This document shows, piece by piece, positions 32,817 to 41,642 of a stretch of 64,000 nucleotides of DNA (positions are counted from its first letter, which is position 1; every line of letters starts with the position of its first letter). The position numbers and the translations under genes were made by a program. The DNA lies in NCBI GenBank assembly GCA_029261855.1, contig JAJDAN010000021.1, positions 257,923-321,922 of the forward strand, read 5' to 3'. The notes under the pieces were generated by a model. The model did no database searches, was not told the origin of the DNA, and was given only the letters and a program-made list of their open reading frames with translations. This DNA is from Deltaproteobacteria bacterium. Lineage in GTDB: Bacteria; Myxococcota_A; UBA9160; UBA4427.

Positions 32817-33397
32817 GGCCCCTCCTCGTCGAGCGCGCGGACGATCGCGCGAGCCACGTCCTGCACGCTCATTCCGTCCGTCTCCACCATGATCTCCGCC
32901 GAGCGGTAGGCGTCTTCCCGGTCCGAGAGCATCTGCTCGATCCGCTCGCGCCGTTCGCGCTCCGTCAGGTGTGCGAGCAGCGGACGGCCCGCCGCGACAC
33001 CCACGCGCTCCATCAGCGCGTTCACCCCAGCCTGGAGATAGACCACCGTGCCCGTTTCCGCGAGCAGCTCGGGCGCGCCGGGCTGGGCGATGGCCCCACC
33101 TCCGAGCGCCACCACGGCGTCTCCCTGACCGGCCTCCCGGATCGCGCGAGCCTCGAGGGCCCGGAAGGCGGCCTCGCCCTCGCTCTCGAAGATCTCCGGG
33201 ATGCTCCGCCCAGCGATCTCCCGCACGCGATGGTCGTTGTCCACGAAGCGCCGGTGCAGCAGCCGGGCCAGCACGGGCCCGACGGTCGACTTCCCGGACG
33301 CCATCATGCCGACGAGCCAGATCGGGCCTGTACGAGTCTTCGGGCGCGTCACGGGCGGCAGTATAGGGGCCGCGACTGCCGGGGCTCGCCCAGGCAA
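32813..33397 (-). CDS. aroK: Shikimate kinase
   Basis: Phosphorylates shikimate with ATP. Walker A GMMASGKST lies near residues 30-38, followed by the VDNDHRVRE shikimate-binding aspartate and the GGGAIAQPG loop, with RPLLAHLTERERR as the lid. The track start at 33397 is TTG; the GTG at 33352 is an alternative that would leave only about 10 residues before the P-loop strand. The stop overlaps aroB by four bases. It is separated from pilQ by a strong intrinsic terminator, so it probably has its own promoter or relies on read-through. Confidence 0.95.
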   Translation of the reverse strand: MPGRAPAVAAPILPPVTRPKTRTGPIWLVGMMASGKSTVGPVLARLLHRRFVDNDHRVREIAGRSIPEIFESEGEAAFRALEARAIREAGQGDAVVALGGGAIAQPGAPELLAETGTVVYLQAGVNALMERVGVAAGRPLLAHLTERERRERIEQMLSDREDAYRSAEIMVETDGMSVQDVARAIVRALDEEGP

Positions 33398-33430
33398 GGG
33401 TCATCCGAATGAGGGAGGCCCGAAAAGGAG

Positions 33431-33459
33431 ACGGGGGAGAAGCCGAAGCCCTCCCCCGT
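33431..33459 (-). terminator. Intrinsic terminator after pilQ
   Basis: ACGGGGGAG and CTCCCCCGT form a perfect 9-base GC-rich stem with an 11-base loop. On the minus strand the hairpin is followed by CTCCTTTTC, a short U-tract. It lies between the pilQ stop and the aroK start and should end most pilMNOPQ transcripts. Confidence 0.75.
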
Positions 33460-33513
33460 TCCATGGTGCGGATTCTGCGCGGCACTTCCGCGCGAGATCG
33501 TGTTCCTTGCGGC

Positions 33514-36500
33514 TCAGTTCCCCGCCAGCTCGGAGGCCAGCACGATCCGCGGCGTCACGAAGATCAGCAGTTCCTTGCGCTGATCGGTGACCTCGCGGCT
33601 CTTGAAGGCCGACCCGATGACCGGGATCCGGTGCAGGTAGGGCACGCGGCTCTCCCGCTCCGACTCGTTGACGGTGTAGATGCCGCCGATCACGAGAGTC
33701 TGGCCGTCCTTGACCAGGGTCTCGGTCCGGGCCTCGGCCCGGGCGATCGCCGGCGAACCGGTGGGCGTCGGCACCGAGTCGTCCGGCGCGTTCCGCGTCA
33801 CCTCCACCTGCATGATGATGGTCTTGTCCGAGGTCACGTGAGGCGTGACGAGCAGGGACAGCACCGCGTCGATGAACTCCAGCTTCGCATCGCCGTTCTC
33901 GAAGGTCTGGAAGGGAATCGACACACCCTGCTGGATCTCGGCTTCCCGGTTGTCCAGGGTCAGGACCCGCGGGCTCGAGATGACCTTGCCGTCACCCGTG
34001 GACTCCGCGGCCTGGATCTGGACGTTGACGTTGAAGTCTTCGTTCAGGACGAAGGCGTTCATGTTCAACAGACCGGTCGGCAGCGAGGTGATCGGGTTTC
34101 CGAAGATCACGTTGTTGGCGTCGTGGAAGCGGAAGTCGGGACCACCGAGATCGCGATTGGGCGCGTTCCCACTGAAGCCGTCCTCCAGCTGGTTCGTCCC
34201 GAGGGACCACACCGAACCGAGCTCGCGAGAGAAGTCGAGGGCAGCCTCGACGATCTTCGCTTCGATCAACACCTGAGGTGTCTCCGTGTCGATCGCCTTG
34301 ATGAGCGCGGTCGCCTCGTCGATCACCGAGGGGATGTCCTTGATGATCAGGGTGTTGGTCCGGACGTCGGTGTTGACCGTGCCGCGCGGCGTCAGCAGTC
34401 GCTTCACGAGCTGCGCCATGTCGGCGACGCTCGCGTAGTTGACCGGCTGCAGCTTGACGACCAGGTCTTCCAGAGTCTCCTTGTTACGGCGCTCCTGAAG
34501 CCGAAGCTCCTCCTCGGCCTTGATGATGTCCGCGGGCGCGATGCGAAGCACGTTGCCCACCCGGACGAAACCGAGTCCCTTCGTGAGAAGGATCACGTCG
34601 AGGGCCTGGTCCCAGGGAACGTCGACCAGTCGGATCGTGACGTTGCCGTCGACCTCGTCACCCGCGATCAGGTTGAGGTCGCTGACCTCGGCGATGAGGC
34701 GCAGCACGTCCGCCACCGGAACGTCCTTGAAGTCGAGCGAGATGCGACGGCCCTCGTACTCCTTGCCGTCGATCAGCCCTCCCTCTTCCAGGATGTCGGC
34801 GGCGGCCGGGGGCTCGAGGGCTCCCGGCGAGGCGACCGGAACCGCCCCTGCGGACAGATCATCCATGCCCATGTCTCCGCTATCGAAGTTCGGGGACGCA
34901 CTGTCCGAGAACTCCATCCCCGGCTCTTCGACCATGGTGCCGTCGTCGGTCACGGCCGGCGACGTCTGGCTGATCTCCAGAACGCTGCCGTCGTCTGCCT
35001 TGACTACCGTGTTCGAAACGGGCGCGGCAGGCGTGGTCCCGGCCAGGCCGGCATCGATCCACTCCTGCTCGGTTCGGAATGCCGGCGGAGCGGCAGCCAC
35101 GAGTCCGGTGTTGGGGAAGTCGACGAAGATCATCGACCCGCGGCGGATCACCTTGGGCGCGAGACCCGAGGCGCGCTTCACCACCACCCGCACCTCGGGC
35201 GTGGCCACGTCGGGCTGCTGGAAGGTCGAGATCAGCGAGATCGGCTTCCGCGGATGCGCGGTCACGCGACCCGTTGCTTCCGGCGCCACACGGGCGTCGC
35301 GGATGCTGATCACGACGGTCTCGGCGTCGGGCTCGAGCAGGTCGTAGTCCACGAGCGTGTCACTCAGGATGACCACCCGCTCGTACTCCTTCTTCGAGTC
35401 GTAGTGGATGCCATAGACCTGGGCGCTCGCGACCACCGGCGCACTCTCCGAGTCGGCCACGGCGACTGCAATGGCCGCCTCCTCGACGGGCGTCGCTTCG
35501 TCTTCCCAACCCATGTCCAAGGCGGCGGTCTCTTCCGTCTCGACCTGCGCAACGGCGACCGCGGTGGATGCACCGAGAGCATCCTCGAGAGCCATCTCCA
35601 GGTCTTCACCGCTACCGATCGCGAGGTACAGGCCACTGGACGCGGGAGAGATGCGTCGCTCGGCGAAGGCTCCCGCTGCGGTGCCGCCATCGATCACGAC
35701 CCGGACCTTGTCCGGATGGGCGCCCACGCGAACCTGGCTGACCTGATCGGTACCGATCGCCGTCTTGGCCGGCGCCTTGCTGCCGAGCCCGGGCATGTCG
35801 ATGACCAGGCGCGAGGGATCCTCGAGGGTAAAGGTCTCCATCGCACCGATCGTGCCGTCTGCCTCGAGATGCACGAGCACACCGTTTCCGGTCGCCTCAT
35901 GGGACACACCCGTGAGTGTCGTCGCGGGCGTAGCCGGCGGCGCCTCGAAGGCGGGCTCCATGTCGAACGGCTCCATCGCCGAGGGGTCCGAGTCCATGGA
36001 CTCCTCTGCAATGATGTCGGCGCTCGGGTCAGACCACGGGTCCACGTCACCCTCGGCGTCCGAAGCTTCCATCGCGGTCTCGTCCGCCATGGGCTCATCC
36101 GCGAAGGGATCGTCCCCGAAAGACTCGTCGCCAAAGGAATCGTCCGGCGTGGCCTCGCTGGTCCCGAGTTCGGTGGCCCAGGCGGTCTCGTCGGCAACGG
36201 CGTGATCGTCCGCGGTCTTTGCGGCCGCCATGCCATCCGCCGGCGACAGGGTCGCCTGCAGTCCGTCGGGCCCGCTCGAGATCTCGTAGCTCGCATCCTG
36301 CGAGAGCGCGATCTCGACACGGGTCAGCGACTCACCGCCGCTACCGCCGTAGGTCGAGACCGTCACGTTTTCCACGAGACCGTCGTAGACCATGACCAGG
36401 TCGTTGGGCGTCGCGATCTCCACGGACGCAATGTCGAGCACCAACGCCCTGGGCTCGGCGTGAAGGAACGCGGTATAGACCGGATCCCCCAGACCTTGCA

Positions 36501-36711
36501 GGGTGATGACGCTCCCCCCTCCACTGCTCTCCACGCGGACGTCGGTCAGACGTTCCGCCGACTCGGCAGAACCTCCAGACCCCGCCGCGCGCGAGGTCGT
36601 GGGTGTCGGCGACGAGGAGCATGCGATCACCCCCACCGTTGCCAACGCCACGACACAGAGCGCCGTGCGTGCAATCCAGCTTTCGCTTCTCGGAGCGACC
36701 ATCGAGCTCAC
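33514..36711 (-). CDS. pilQ: Type IV pilus secretin PilQ
   Basis: 1065 residues, long for PilQ (about 700-900 is common). The GTG at 36711 overlaps the pilP stop (GTGA); 36702 is an alternative start. The N-terminus ends in a lipobox-like VIACSSS. Two AMIN-type beta domains (about 50-160 and 265-375) are separated by an acidic stretch with repeats such as DDSFGDESFGDDPFADEP. A third AMIN-like segment, an STN/N0 domain (ISLDFKDVPVADVLRLIAE, about 690-760), an N1 domain and the secretin core (VIGGIYTVNESERESRVPYLHRIPVIG) follow. Outer-membrane gate for the pilus fibre. Last gene of pilMNOPQ. Confidence 0.97.
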   Translation of the reverse strand: MSSMVAPRSESWIARTALCVVALATVGVIACSSSPTPTTSRAAGSGGSAESAERLTDVRVESSGGGSVITLQGLGDPVYTAFLHAEPRALVLDIASVEIATPNDLVMVYDGLVENVTVSTYGGSGGESLTRVEIALSQDASYEISSGPDGLQATLSPADGMAAAKTADDHAVADETAWATELGTSEATPDDSFGDESFGDDPFADEPMADETAMEASDAEGDVDPWSDPSADIIAEESMDSDPSAMEPFDMEPAFEAPPATPATTLTGVSHEATGNGVLVHLEADGTIGAMETFTLEDPSRLVIDMPGLGSKAPAKTAIGTDQVSQVRVGAHPDKVRVVIDGGTAAGAFAERRISPASSGLYLAIGSGEDLEMALEDALGASTAVAVAQVETEETAALDMGWEDEATPVEEAAIAVAVADSESAPVVASAQVYGIHYDSKKEYERVVILSDTLVDYDLLEPDAETVVISIRDARVAPEATGRVTAHPRKPISLISTFQQPDVATPEVRVVVKRASGLAPKVIRRGSMIFVDFPNTGLVAAAPPAFRTEQEWIDAGLAGTTPAAPVSNTVVKADDGSVLEISQTSPAVTDDGTMVEEPGMEFSDSASPNFDSGDMGMDDLSAGAVPVASPGALEPPAAADILEEGGLIDGKEYEGRRISLDFKDVPVADVLRLIAEVSDLNLIAGDEVDGNVTIRLVDVPWDQALDVILLTKGLGFVRVGNVLRIAPADIIKAEEELRLQERRNKETLEDLVVKLQPVNYASVADMAQLVKRLLTPRGTVNTDVRTNTLIIKDIPSVIDEATALIKAIDTETPQVLIEAKIVEAALDFSRELGSVWSLGTNQLEDGFSGNAPNRDLGGPDFRFHDANNVIFGNPITSLPTGLLNMNAFVLNEDFNVNVQIQAAESTGDGKVISSPRVLTLDNREAEIQQGVSIPFQTFENGDAKLEFIDAVLSLLVTPHVTSDKTIIMQVEVTRNAPDDSVPTPTGSPAIARAEARTETLVKDGQTLVIGGIYTVNESERESRVPYLHRIPVIGSAFKSREVTDQRKELLIFVTPRIVLASELAGN

Positions 36712-37280
36712 CCTCCCTGATTCCTGCGAATCCGCAACTCGACGTCGTTGGTCGTCATTTCGCCCGCGAAGTCGATGTACGTTTCCTTGACGAGGACCAT
36801 GTTGTCCCCGATGTGGATCACGAGGCCGTCGTTCTTACCGATCGGCGTCCCCTCTCTCACCACGTGCATGTCGCCACGAGGATCCGAGATCAGCGCCCTC
36901 GGATTTCCCGTGTCCCACACCACTGCAACCACCTGCAACTGCTCGAGCTCGTATGCCATGAGAGGGCCGCTGGCGTCTGCCTGCATGCCCTTGTTGTGGC
37001 GGTACGGCTTGAAGGGATCGCGCTTCCCCTTCTTGTCGTAGCTGTAGGTCGCTGCGACGGCTCCGAAGCCGCCCAGTGCAGAATCGGCGGGCCCTGCCTG
37101 TGCAGGCGCCTTCGCGACTCCGGACGGCGGCGTGGGCTTGTTCTTCTTCATCTTGGCCAGCAGGCGTTCCCGCTCGGCCTTGTAGTCCGCAGCCGAGGGC
37201 CCCGAGACGGTGTCGTCACCGCACGCCGTAGCGAAGATCGCCACGCAGGCCAGTACCGCGATTGCAGCAAGTCGTCTCAC
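36708..37280 (-). CDS. pilP: Type IV pilus lipoprotein PilP
   Basis: 190 residues. A signal peptide ending in the lipobox ATAC (about residue 20) shows inner-membrane lipidation. A disordered lysine- and proline-rich linker precedes the PilP beta-sandwich (RDPFKPYR, LQVVAVVWDTGNPRALI, VREGTPIGKNDG). PilP links the PilN-PilO dimer to the PilQ N0 domain. Gene order and the GTGA overlap with pilQ support the call. Confidence 0.94.
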   Translation of the reverse strand: MRRLAAIAVLACVAIFATACGDDTVSGPSAADYKAERERLLAKMKKNKPTPPSGVAKAPAQAGPADSALGGFGAVAATYSYDKKGKRDPFKPYRHNKGMQADASGPLMAYELEQLQVVAVVWDTGNPRALISDPRGDMHVVREGTPIGKNDGLVIHIGDNMVLVKETYIDFAGEMTTNDVELRIRRNQGG

Positions 37281-37289
37281 GATCGCCTC

Positions 37290-37898
37290 CTACGCCTGGT
37301 CCGCGTCTTCACTGAGGAAGCGGAAAGTCGTCGCCATACCCTCGACCCGAAGCTCGGTGCCCGACGCATTGTTGCGGTCGGCGGTGGACACCTTCATCGA
37401 TCCGATGTTCACGATCCGGGGCAACTTCGCGACGCGTTCGAAGAACATCGCGATGTTGTGGTAGTTGCCCTCCAGCTCGAGGGTGAACGGGACTTCCGCA
37501 TAGAAGTCGTGCTCGACTTCGCGCGTCCTCTCGATCGACTTGATCGACACCCCGACCTTCTTGCCGGCCGTGGTGATGTCCTGGAGCAGGTCCTCGAACT
37601 GCTTGCGGTTCGGCAGCTGCTTGAGGGCGATCTCGAGCTCACGCTCGAGAGTCGCCACTTCCTGCTCGAACTCACCCACGTTGTTCGCGACGGCGCGGAC
37701 GTTGGTGAGCTTGCGCTGCAGCTCCTGAGACCGGCCGCGCATGGCGTTCAAGCTCGCGCTCGCGTCCTGGTAGGCCAGGAAGTAGTAGCCGGCGGCGACG
37801 AGGACGAGAACTGCCCCGACCGCGCCGTAGCGAGCCGCCTTCGGGACCTTCCCGAGCTTCTCGAGCTGTTCCTCGAAATCGATGCTCTTCATGTCCAT
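37290..37898 (-). CDS. pilO: Type IV pilus inner-membrane protein PilO
   Basis: 202 residues: one TM helix (about 24-44, YGAVGAVLVLVAAGYYFLA), a coiled coil (about 50-95) and a C-terminal ferredoxin-like domain (VPFTLELEGNYHNIAMFFERVAKLPRIVNI). This is the classic PilO pattern. It forms a heterodimer with PilN in the alignment subcomplex. It lies 12 bases after pilN and 9 bases before pilP. Confidence 0.94.
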   Translation of the reverse strand: MDMKSIDFEEQLEKLGKVPKAARYGAVGAVLVLVAAGYYFLAYQDASASLNAMRGRSQELQRKLTNVRAVANNVGEFEQEVATLERELEIALKQLPNRKQFEDLLQDITTAGKKVGVSIKSIERTREVEHDFYAEVPFTLELEGNYHNIAMFFERVAKLPRIVNIGSMKVSTADRNNASGTELRVEGMATTFRFLSEDADQA

Positions 37899-37910
37899 GA
37901 TGGGGATCCT

Positions 37911-38495
37911 TTAGGCCTCTTCGGGAGAGGACTTGGCGTCCTCTTCCACATCCGGATCCGCCAGGGCGGCCGTGATGATGAAGTGCACGAGCTTCACGCC
38001 TTCGACCTGAGACCCGGACGAAGTCCGCTCCAGGTCCACCTCGGTGAAGTAGGGCGATGCGTTGAGGCTTCGCAGGAAGTCCGCGACCACGCCCGTGTCG
38101 AGGCTGTCGCCCTCCACGGTGATCTGGACTCCCTCGGTCGACAGCGAAGTCAGCCACAGACGATCCGGCGTGTTCTTGGACAACTCGTCCATGATCCGGA
38201 CCGGCCCGCTGCGTGCGCGGTCGAGCCCCTTGATCACGTCGAGCTTGTCCTCGAGCTCGCTGCGCTTGGCCTTGAACTTCTCGACCTGCTCCTGCTCGGG
38301 CTTGTATCGGGCGATGTCCGCCTCGAGTTGGCGAACGGTCGCTTCCGAAGACGCGATGTCGCCCTCGATCCCGCGATCGACCATCGCGATCCCGGCGCAA
38401 ACCACGACCAGGCCCAAGACGAGGATTCCCACCGTCTGCCGCAGGTCCGCCGCGCGTCTCGCTTCGCGGTGGGGAAGTAGATTGATCTCGATCAT
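37911..38495 (-). CDS. pilN: Type IV pilus inner-membrane protein PilN
   Basis: 194 residues. Begins with MIEINLLPHRE, the conserved cytoplasmic PilN peptide that docks into PilM. A TM helix (about 20-42), a coiled coil and a ferredoxin-like periplasmic domain follow. The acidic C-terminal tail is not unusual. Its start overlaps the pilM stop by four bases, so the pair is translationally coupled. Confidence 0.95.
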   Translation of the reverse strand: MIEINLLPHREARRAADLRQTVGILVLGLVVVCAGIAMVDRGIEGDIASSEATVRQLEADIARYKPEQEQVEKFKAKRSELEDKLDVIKGLDRARSGPVRIMDELSKNTPDRLWLTSLSTEGVQITVEGDSLDTGVVADFLRSLNASPYFTEVDLERTSSGSQVEGVKLVHFIITAALADPDVEEDAKSSPEEA

Positions 38496-39574
38496 TGGAC
38501 CTCCACCTTCCGACTCGCGAGCCCGATGCAGACGCCCAGCGACGAGCCCACGCTCGTCAGGTAGTCCGGATCGAAGCCCTTGCTCGGCAACATGCGCGCC
38601 AGCGGGTTCATCACTTCGACTTCGAGGCCACTCCGTTCCGCGAAGGAAGCGTCGAGGCCCGAGACACCGGCACCACCGCCCGAGAGCAGCACCCGGTTGA
38701 TTCGGCTCTCGGCCGCAGTGGCCGTGAAGAAGTCGAGAGAGCGTGCGATCTCACCGATCACGGTGTCCGTCACGGAGCGGATCGCGTGCTCCACCTCCTG
38801 CGGCACCACTTCCTGATTCTGGTCCGTGGAGTTGCCACCGAGCTTGATGCGCTCGGCTTCCTCGAACGAGATCGAGAGAGACTTCTGGATCTCCTCGGTG
38901 TATTGGTTGCCGCCAGTCGTGATGTCACGGGTAAAGGCCGGGATCCCGTTCTGGATCACGTTGATGTTGACCACCTGCGCCCCGATGTTGACCAGCGCCA
39001 CGACCTCGTCGGGCGGGGCCGTGTAGTTGATCTCGTAGGCGTTCTCGACGGCGAAGGCGGCGATGTCCACGCAGGCCGGCACCAGGCCGGCTTCCTGGAT
39101 CACCTGGACGTAGTCGTCTACCAGGTCGCGCTTGGCGGCGACCAGCAGTACGTCCATCTGTCCCTCGCCCTCGCTGGTGTCGAGGATCTGGAAGTCGAGG
39201 TGCACCTCATTGACGTCGAAGGGGATGTACTGCTCCGCCTCCCACTGGATCTGGTCCTCGAGCTCTTCCCGGGTCATGGCCGGCAGGCTGACCTTCTTCA
39301 CGATCACCGAGTGACCGGACACAGCGACGGCGACCTCTTTCGTCTTGATGCGGCCGACGTCGATCGCCTCGCCGATGGCATCGACGATGGCGCTCGAGTT
39401 GAGGAAGGCGCCCTGCACGATCGCCTCGTTCGGGAGCGATGCAATCCCGAGGCTGCGCAGCTCGAATCCCTTGTCTCGGCCCTTGATGTTGACCTCCACG
39501 GCCTTGACCGTGGAAGAGCCGATGTCGAGGCCCACCACACTGGCCTTTCCGAATCGCGGCATTGCAAGCTTCAT
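38492..39574 (-). CDS. pilM: Type IV pilus assembly ATPase-like protein PilM
   Basis: 360 residues with the actin-like FtsA/PilM fold. VGLDIGSSTVKAVEV is the phosphate-1 loop, and LLSGGGAGVSGLDASF is the adenosine motif. It binds the PilN N-terminus on the cytoplasmic face and connects to PilB/PilT. Start ATG at 39574 overlaps the stop of a small HTH gene upstream (ATGA), so the HTH protein is coupled to the operon. Confidence 0.96.
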   Translation of the reverse strand: MKLAMPRFGKASVVGLDIGSSTVKAVEVNIKGRDKGFELRSLGIASLPNEAIVQGAFLNSSAIVDAIGEAIDVGRIKTKEVAVAVSGHSVIVKKVSLPAMTREELEDQIQWEAEQYIPFDVNEVHLDFQILDTSEGEGQMDVLLVAAKRDLVDDYVQVIQEAGLVPACVDIAAFAVENAYEINYTAPPDEVVALVNIGAQVVNINVIQNGIPAFTRDITTGGNQYTEEIQKSLSISFEEAERIKLGGNSTDQNQEVVPQEVEHAIRSVTDTVIGEIARSLDFFTATAAESRINRVLLSGGGAGVSGLDASFAERSGLEVEVMNPLARMLPSKGFDPDYLTSVGSSLGVCIGLASRKVEVQ

Positions 39575-39915
39575 CGGGTGCTTTCTCCGTTTCCGGTGTT
39601 CGGTCCGATCCAGGCCGGCGACGACGCGGCGACGGGATCGGCACTGTGACTCGAGGGCGCGGGGTCAGGCGCGCGCATGGCGTCGGACGCGGCGAGGAGA
39701 TCGGCGTCGGAGTTGGGGCCGAAGAGCCGGTCCTTGTCCGATACCTTGAGACCGAGCGCGAGCAGGATCTTGCGCTTGGTATCGAGGCGGCACGGCCGAC
39801 CGGCTTCGACGCGGTCGATCGTGAGAGTGGAGAGCCCGGCCTTCCTGGCCAGCTCCGCCTTGCTCATCATGAGACCTTCTCTGAAGGTCTGAACGTTGTT
39901 GCTCGGCAACGGCAA
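39571..39915 (-). CDS. Small XRE-type HTH protein heading the pilM operon
   Basis: The ORF extends to 40011, but the TTG at 39915 is preceded by GGAAGGGAA, so I place the start there (114 residues). An XRE/Cro helix-turn-helix (MSKAELARKAGLSTLTIDRVEAG, then DTKRKILLALGL) fills residues 15-60, and the tail is disordered and serine-rich. It overlaps pilM by four bases. A DNA-binding repressor or activator translated with pilM is likely to autoregulate the pilMNOPQ operon. The effector-binding part is absent. Confidence 0.75.
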   Translation of the reverse strand: MPLPSNNVQTFREGLMMSKAELARKAGLSTLTIDRVEAGRPCRLDTKRKILLALGLKVSDKDRLFGPNSDADLLAASDAMRAPDPAPSSHSADPVAASSPAWIGPNTGNGESTR

Positions 39916-40258
39916 TTCCCTTCCGGCGACCCGCAGCGACGTCGCTGGCCACGGTGAGAGTCCTCGGGAGGTATCGGCCCCGTGTTTCAGGGACTTGAGT
40001 GCCCTGGCCACCGCTTCCTTGAGTTGAATCTGTGCGGTGAATCACACATCCCCCGCCGGCAAGTAATGTGACGGGAATTCGCCCCGCATCAGGGGCGGCC
40101 ATCGGCCCGAAGTCCCCGCGGGTCGACCTCGTTCTCTATCTCTCCCGGCCTGGCTCAATTGCCCGGGCTGCGTCCGGGCTGCCGGCGCGCTCCCGGATTG
40201 GCCTCAGGTGAACGCGGCTATCCGGCCGATGAAGAACAGGAGGGAGAGGCACGCCCCG
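39916..40258. promoter_or_regulatory. Divergent regulatory region, HTH-pilM / NtrC-type activator
   Basis: 343 bases without a gene. It must hold the promoters for the minus-strand HTH-pilM operon and the plus-strand activator. No clear -35/-10 pair and no intact sigma-54 site were found. A CRP-like dyad is present at 40031-40046. An AGGAGGGAGAG ribosome site lies about 15 bases before the activator start. Confidence 0.5.
40031..40046. promoter_or_regulatory. CRP/FNR-family-like binding site
   Basis: TGTGCGGTGAATCACA matches the CRP consensus TGTGA-N6-TCACA with one mismatch. It lies in the middle of the divergent gap between the pilM operon and the NtrC-type activator. A single short match in a GC-rich genome is weak evidence. 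Confidence 0.35.
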
Positions 40259-41617
40259 ATGGCACAACGCATCCTGATCGTCGACGACGACGAGGCCCTT
40301 CGAGAGAGCCTCGAGCTCGTGCTCGCGTCCGAGGGCTACGACGTGTCGGCGGCGGATTGCGGGGAAGCCGCCCTCGCCCGCATCGAAGAGCATCCCGTCG
40401 ACGTCGTGCTGTGTGACCTGCGCATGCCCGGCATCGACGGCTTCGAGCTGATGCCGCAGATCGGACGACAGCTTCCCGGCGTTCCCATCGTGCTGATGTC
40501 CGCCTACGGGACCGAAGATCTCGCCGTCGAAGCCATGCGCCGCGGTGCGTACGACTATCTCGCCAAGCCCTTCCAGCCCACAGAGGTCGTGCTGACGCTT
40601 CGCAAGGCCTACGAGCGCGAGAAGCTCCGCAAGGCCAACGAGCTGCTGCAACGAGACGTCCAACGCGCCGTCGGCGACCGCCCCATCGTCGCAGCGTCCA
40701 AGCCCATGATCGAGCTGCTCGAGCTGCTCGAACGAACCGCCGCCTACAAGACCACCGCGTTGCTGACGGGCGAAAGCGGTACGGGCAAGGAAGTGCTCGC
40801 CCGAGCGATCCACGCGCAGTCACCGCGCAGAGAAGAATCCTTCGTCGCGGTCAATTGCGGTGCGATCCCGGAGAACCTGCTCGAGAGCGAGCTGTTCGGG
40901 CACGCGAAGGGGGCGTTCACCGGCGCCGCACGCGCACGCCGTGGACTCTTCGTCGAGGCGAGCGGCGGCTCGATCTTCCTGGACGAGATCGGAGAGCTTC
41001 CCCAGGCGCTCCAGGTCAAGTTGCTGCGCGTCCTCCAGGAAGAAGAAGTCCGTCCGGTGGGCGAGAGCAAGGCCCAGCAGGTGGACGTCCGGGTCATCGC
41101 GGCCACCTCGCGGGACCTCGAGAGCGAGATCGCAGGCGGTCGTTTCCGAGAGGACCTCTACTACCGGCTCAACGTGATGCACCTGCAGGTCCCGCCCCTG
41201 CGCGAGCGCCGCGAGGACATCCCCCTCCTGACGGACCACTTCCTCGATCACTTCCGCACCCTTCTCGCCAAGCCGGTGCGGACGCTCACCGACGATGCCC
41301 TGGAACGCCTGTCCAGCTACGCCTGGCCGGGGAACGTGCGCGAACTCGAGAACGTCATCGAGCGCGCAGTGATCCTTGCGGATACGGACCGCATCACGCT
41401 CCAGAATCTCCCCGAGACCATCGTCTCCGCGATCGGCGAGCACGGCGGAGACCCGGCCTCCTTCTCCTTGAAGCGCGCGAAGCGCGCCGTGGAAGCCGAC
41501 ACCATCCGCCGCGCCCTGACCGCGACCGACGGAAACCGTACGCACGCAGCGAAGCTGCTCGAAATCAGTCACCGAGCTCTGCTCTACAAGATCAAGGAGT
41601 TCGGACTACGCGACTGA
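40259..41617 (+). CDS. NtrC-family sigma-54 response regulator
   Basis: 452 residues from the ATG at 40259, which has a strong AGGAGGGAG site; earlier in-frame starts lack one. Receiver domain 1-120 (ILIVDDDEA, phospho-acceptor Asp in VVLCDLRMPG, Lys in YDYLAKPF). AAA+ domain with Walker A GESGTGKE and GAFTGA loop KGAFTGAARARRG, which contacts sigma-54. C-terminal Fis-type HTH (RRALTATDGNRTHAAKLLEISHRALLYKIKEFG). It sits upstream of the minor pilin genes, which have sigma-54 promoters, and is a strong candidate to activate them. No adjacent kinase; a PilS-like and an extra kinase lie about 10 kb away. Confidence 0.95.
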   Translation: MAQRILIVDDDEALRESLELVLASEGYDVSAADCGEAALARIEEHPVDVVLCDLRMPGIDGFELMPQIGRQLPGVPIVLMSAYGTEDLAVEAMRRGAYDYLAKPFQPTEVVLTLRKAYEREKLRKANELLQRDVQRAVGDRPIVAASKPMIELLELLERTAAYKTTALLTGESGTGKEVLARAIHAQSPRREESFVAVNCGAIPENLLESELFGHAKGAFTGAARARRGLFVEASGGSIFLDEIGELPQALQVKLLRVLQEEEVRPVGESKAQQVDVRVIAATSRDLESEIAGGRFREDLYYRLNVMHLQVPPLRERREDIPLLTDHFLDHFRTLLAKPVRTLTDDALERLSSYAWPGNVRELENVIERAVILADTDRITLQNLPETIVSAIGEHGGDPASFSLKRAKRAVEADTIRRALTATDGNRTHAAKLLEISHRALLYKIKEFGLRD

Positions 41618-41642
41618 TTCCGGGCCGCCCAGAGGCGCACGG

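Noticed and set aside
33409-36720. 1103-residue plus-strand ORF opposite pilQ
   Set aside because: Shadow frame with no signal, domain or ribosome site; pilQ on the other strand is certain.
40059-40073. Sigma-54-like CGTCACATTACTTGC on the minus strand before the pilM operon
   Set aside because: The -12 TTGC is good, but the -24 GG is GT, which is close to invariant in real sites.
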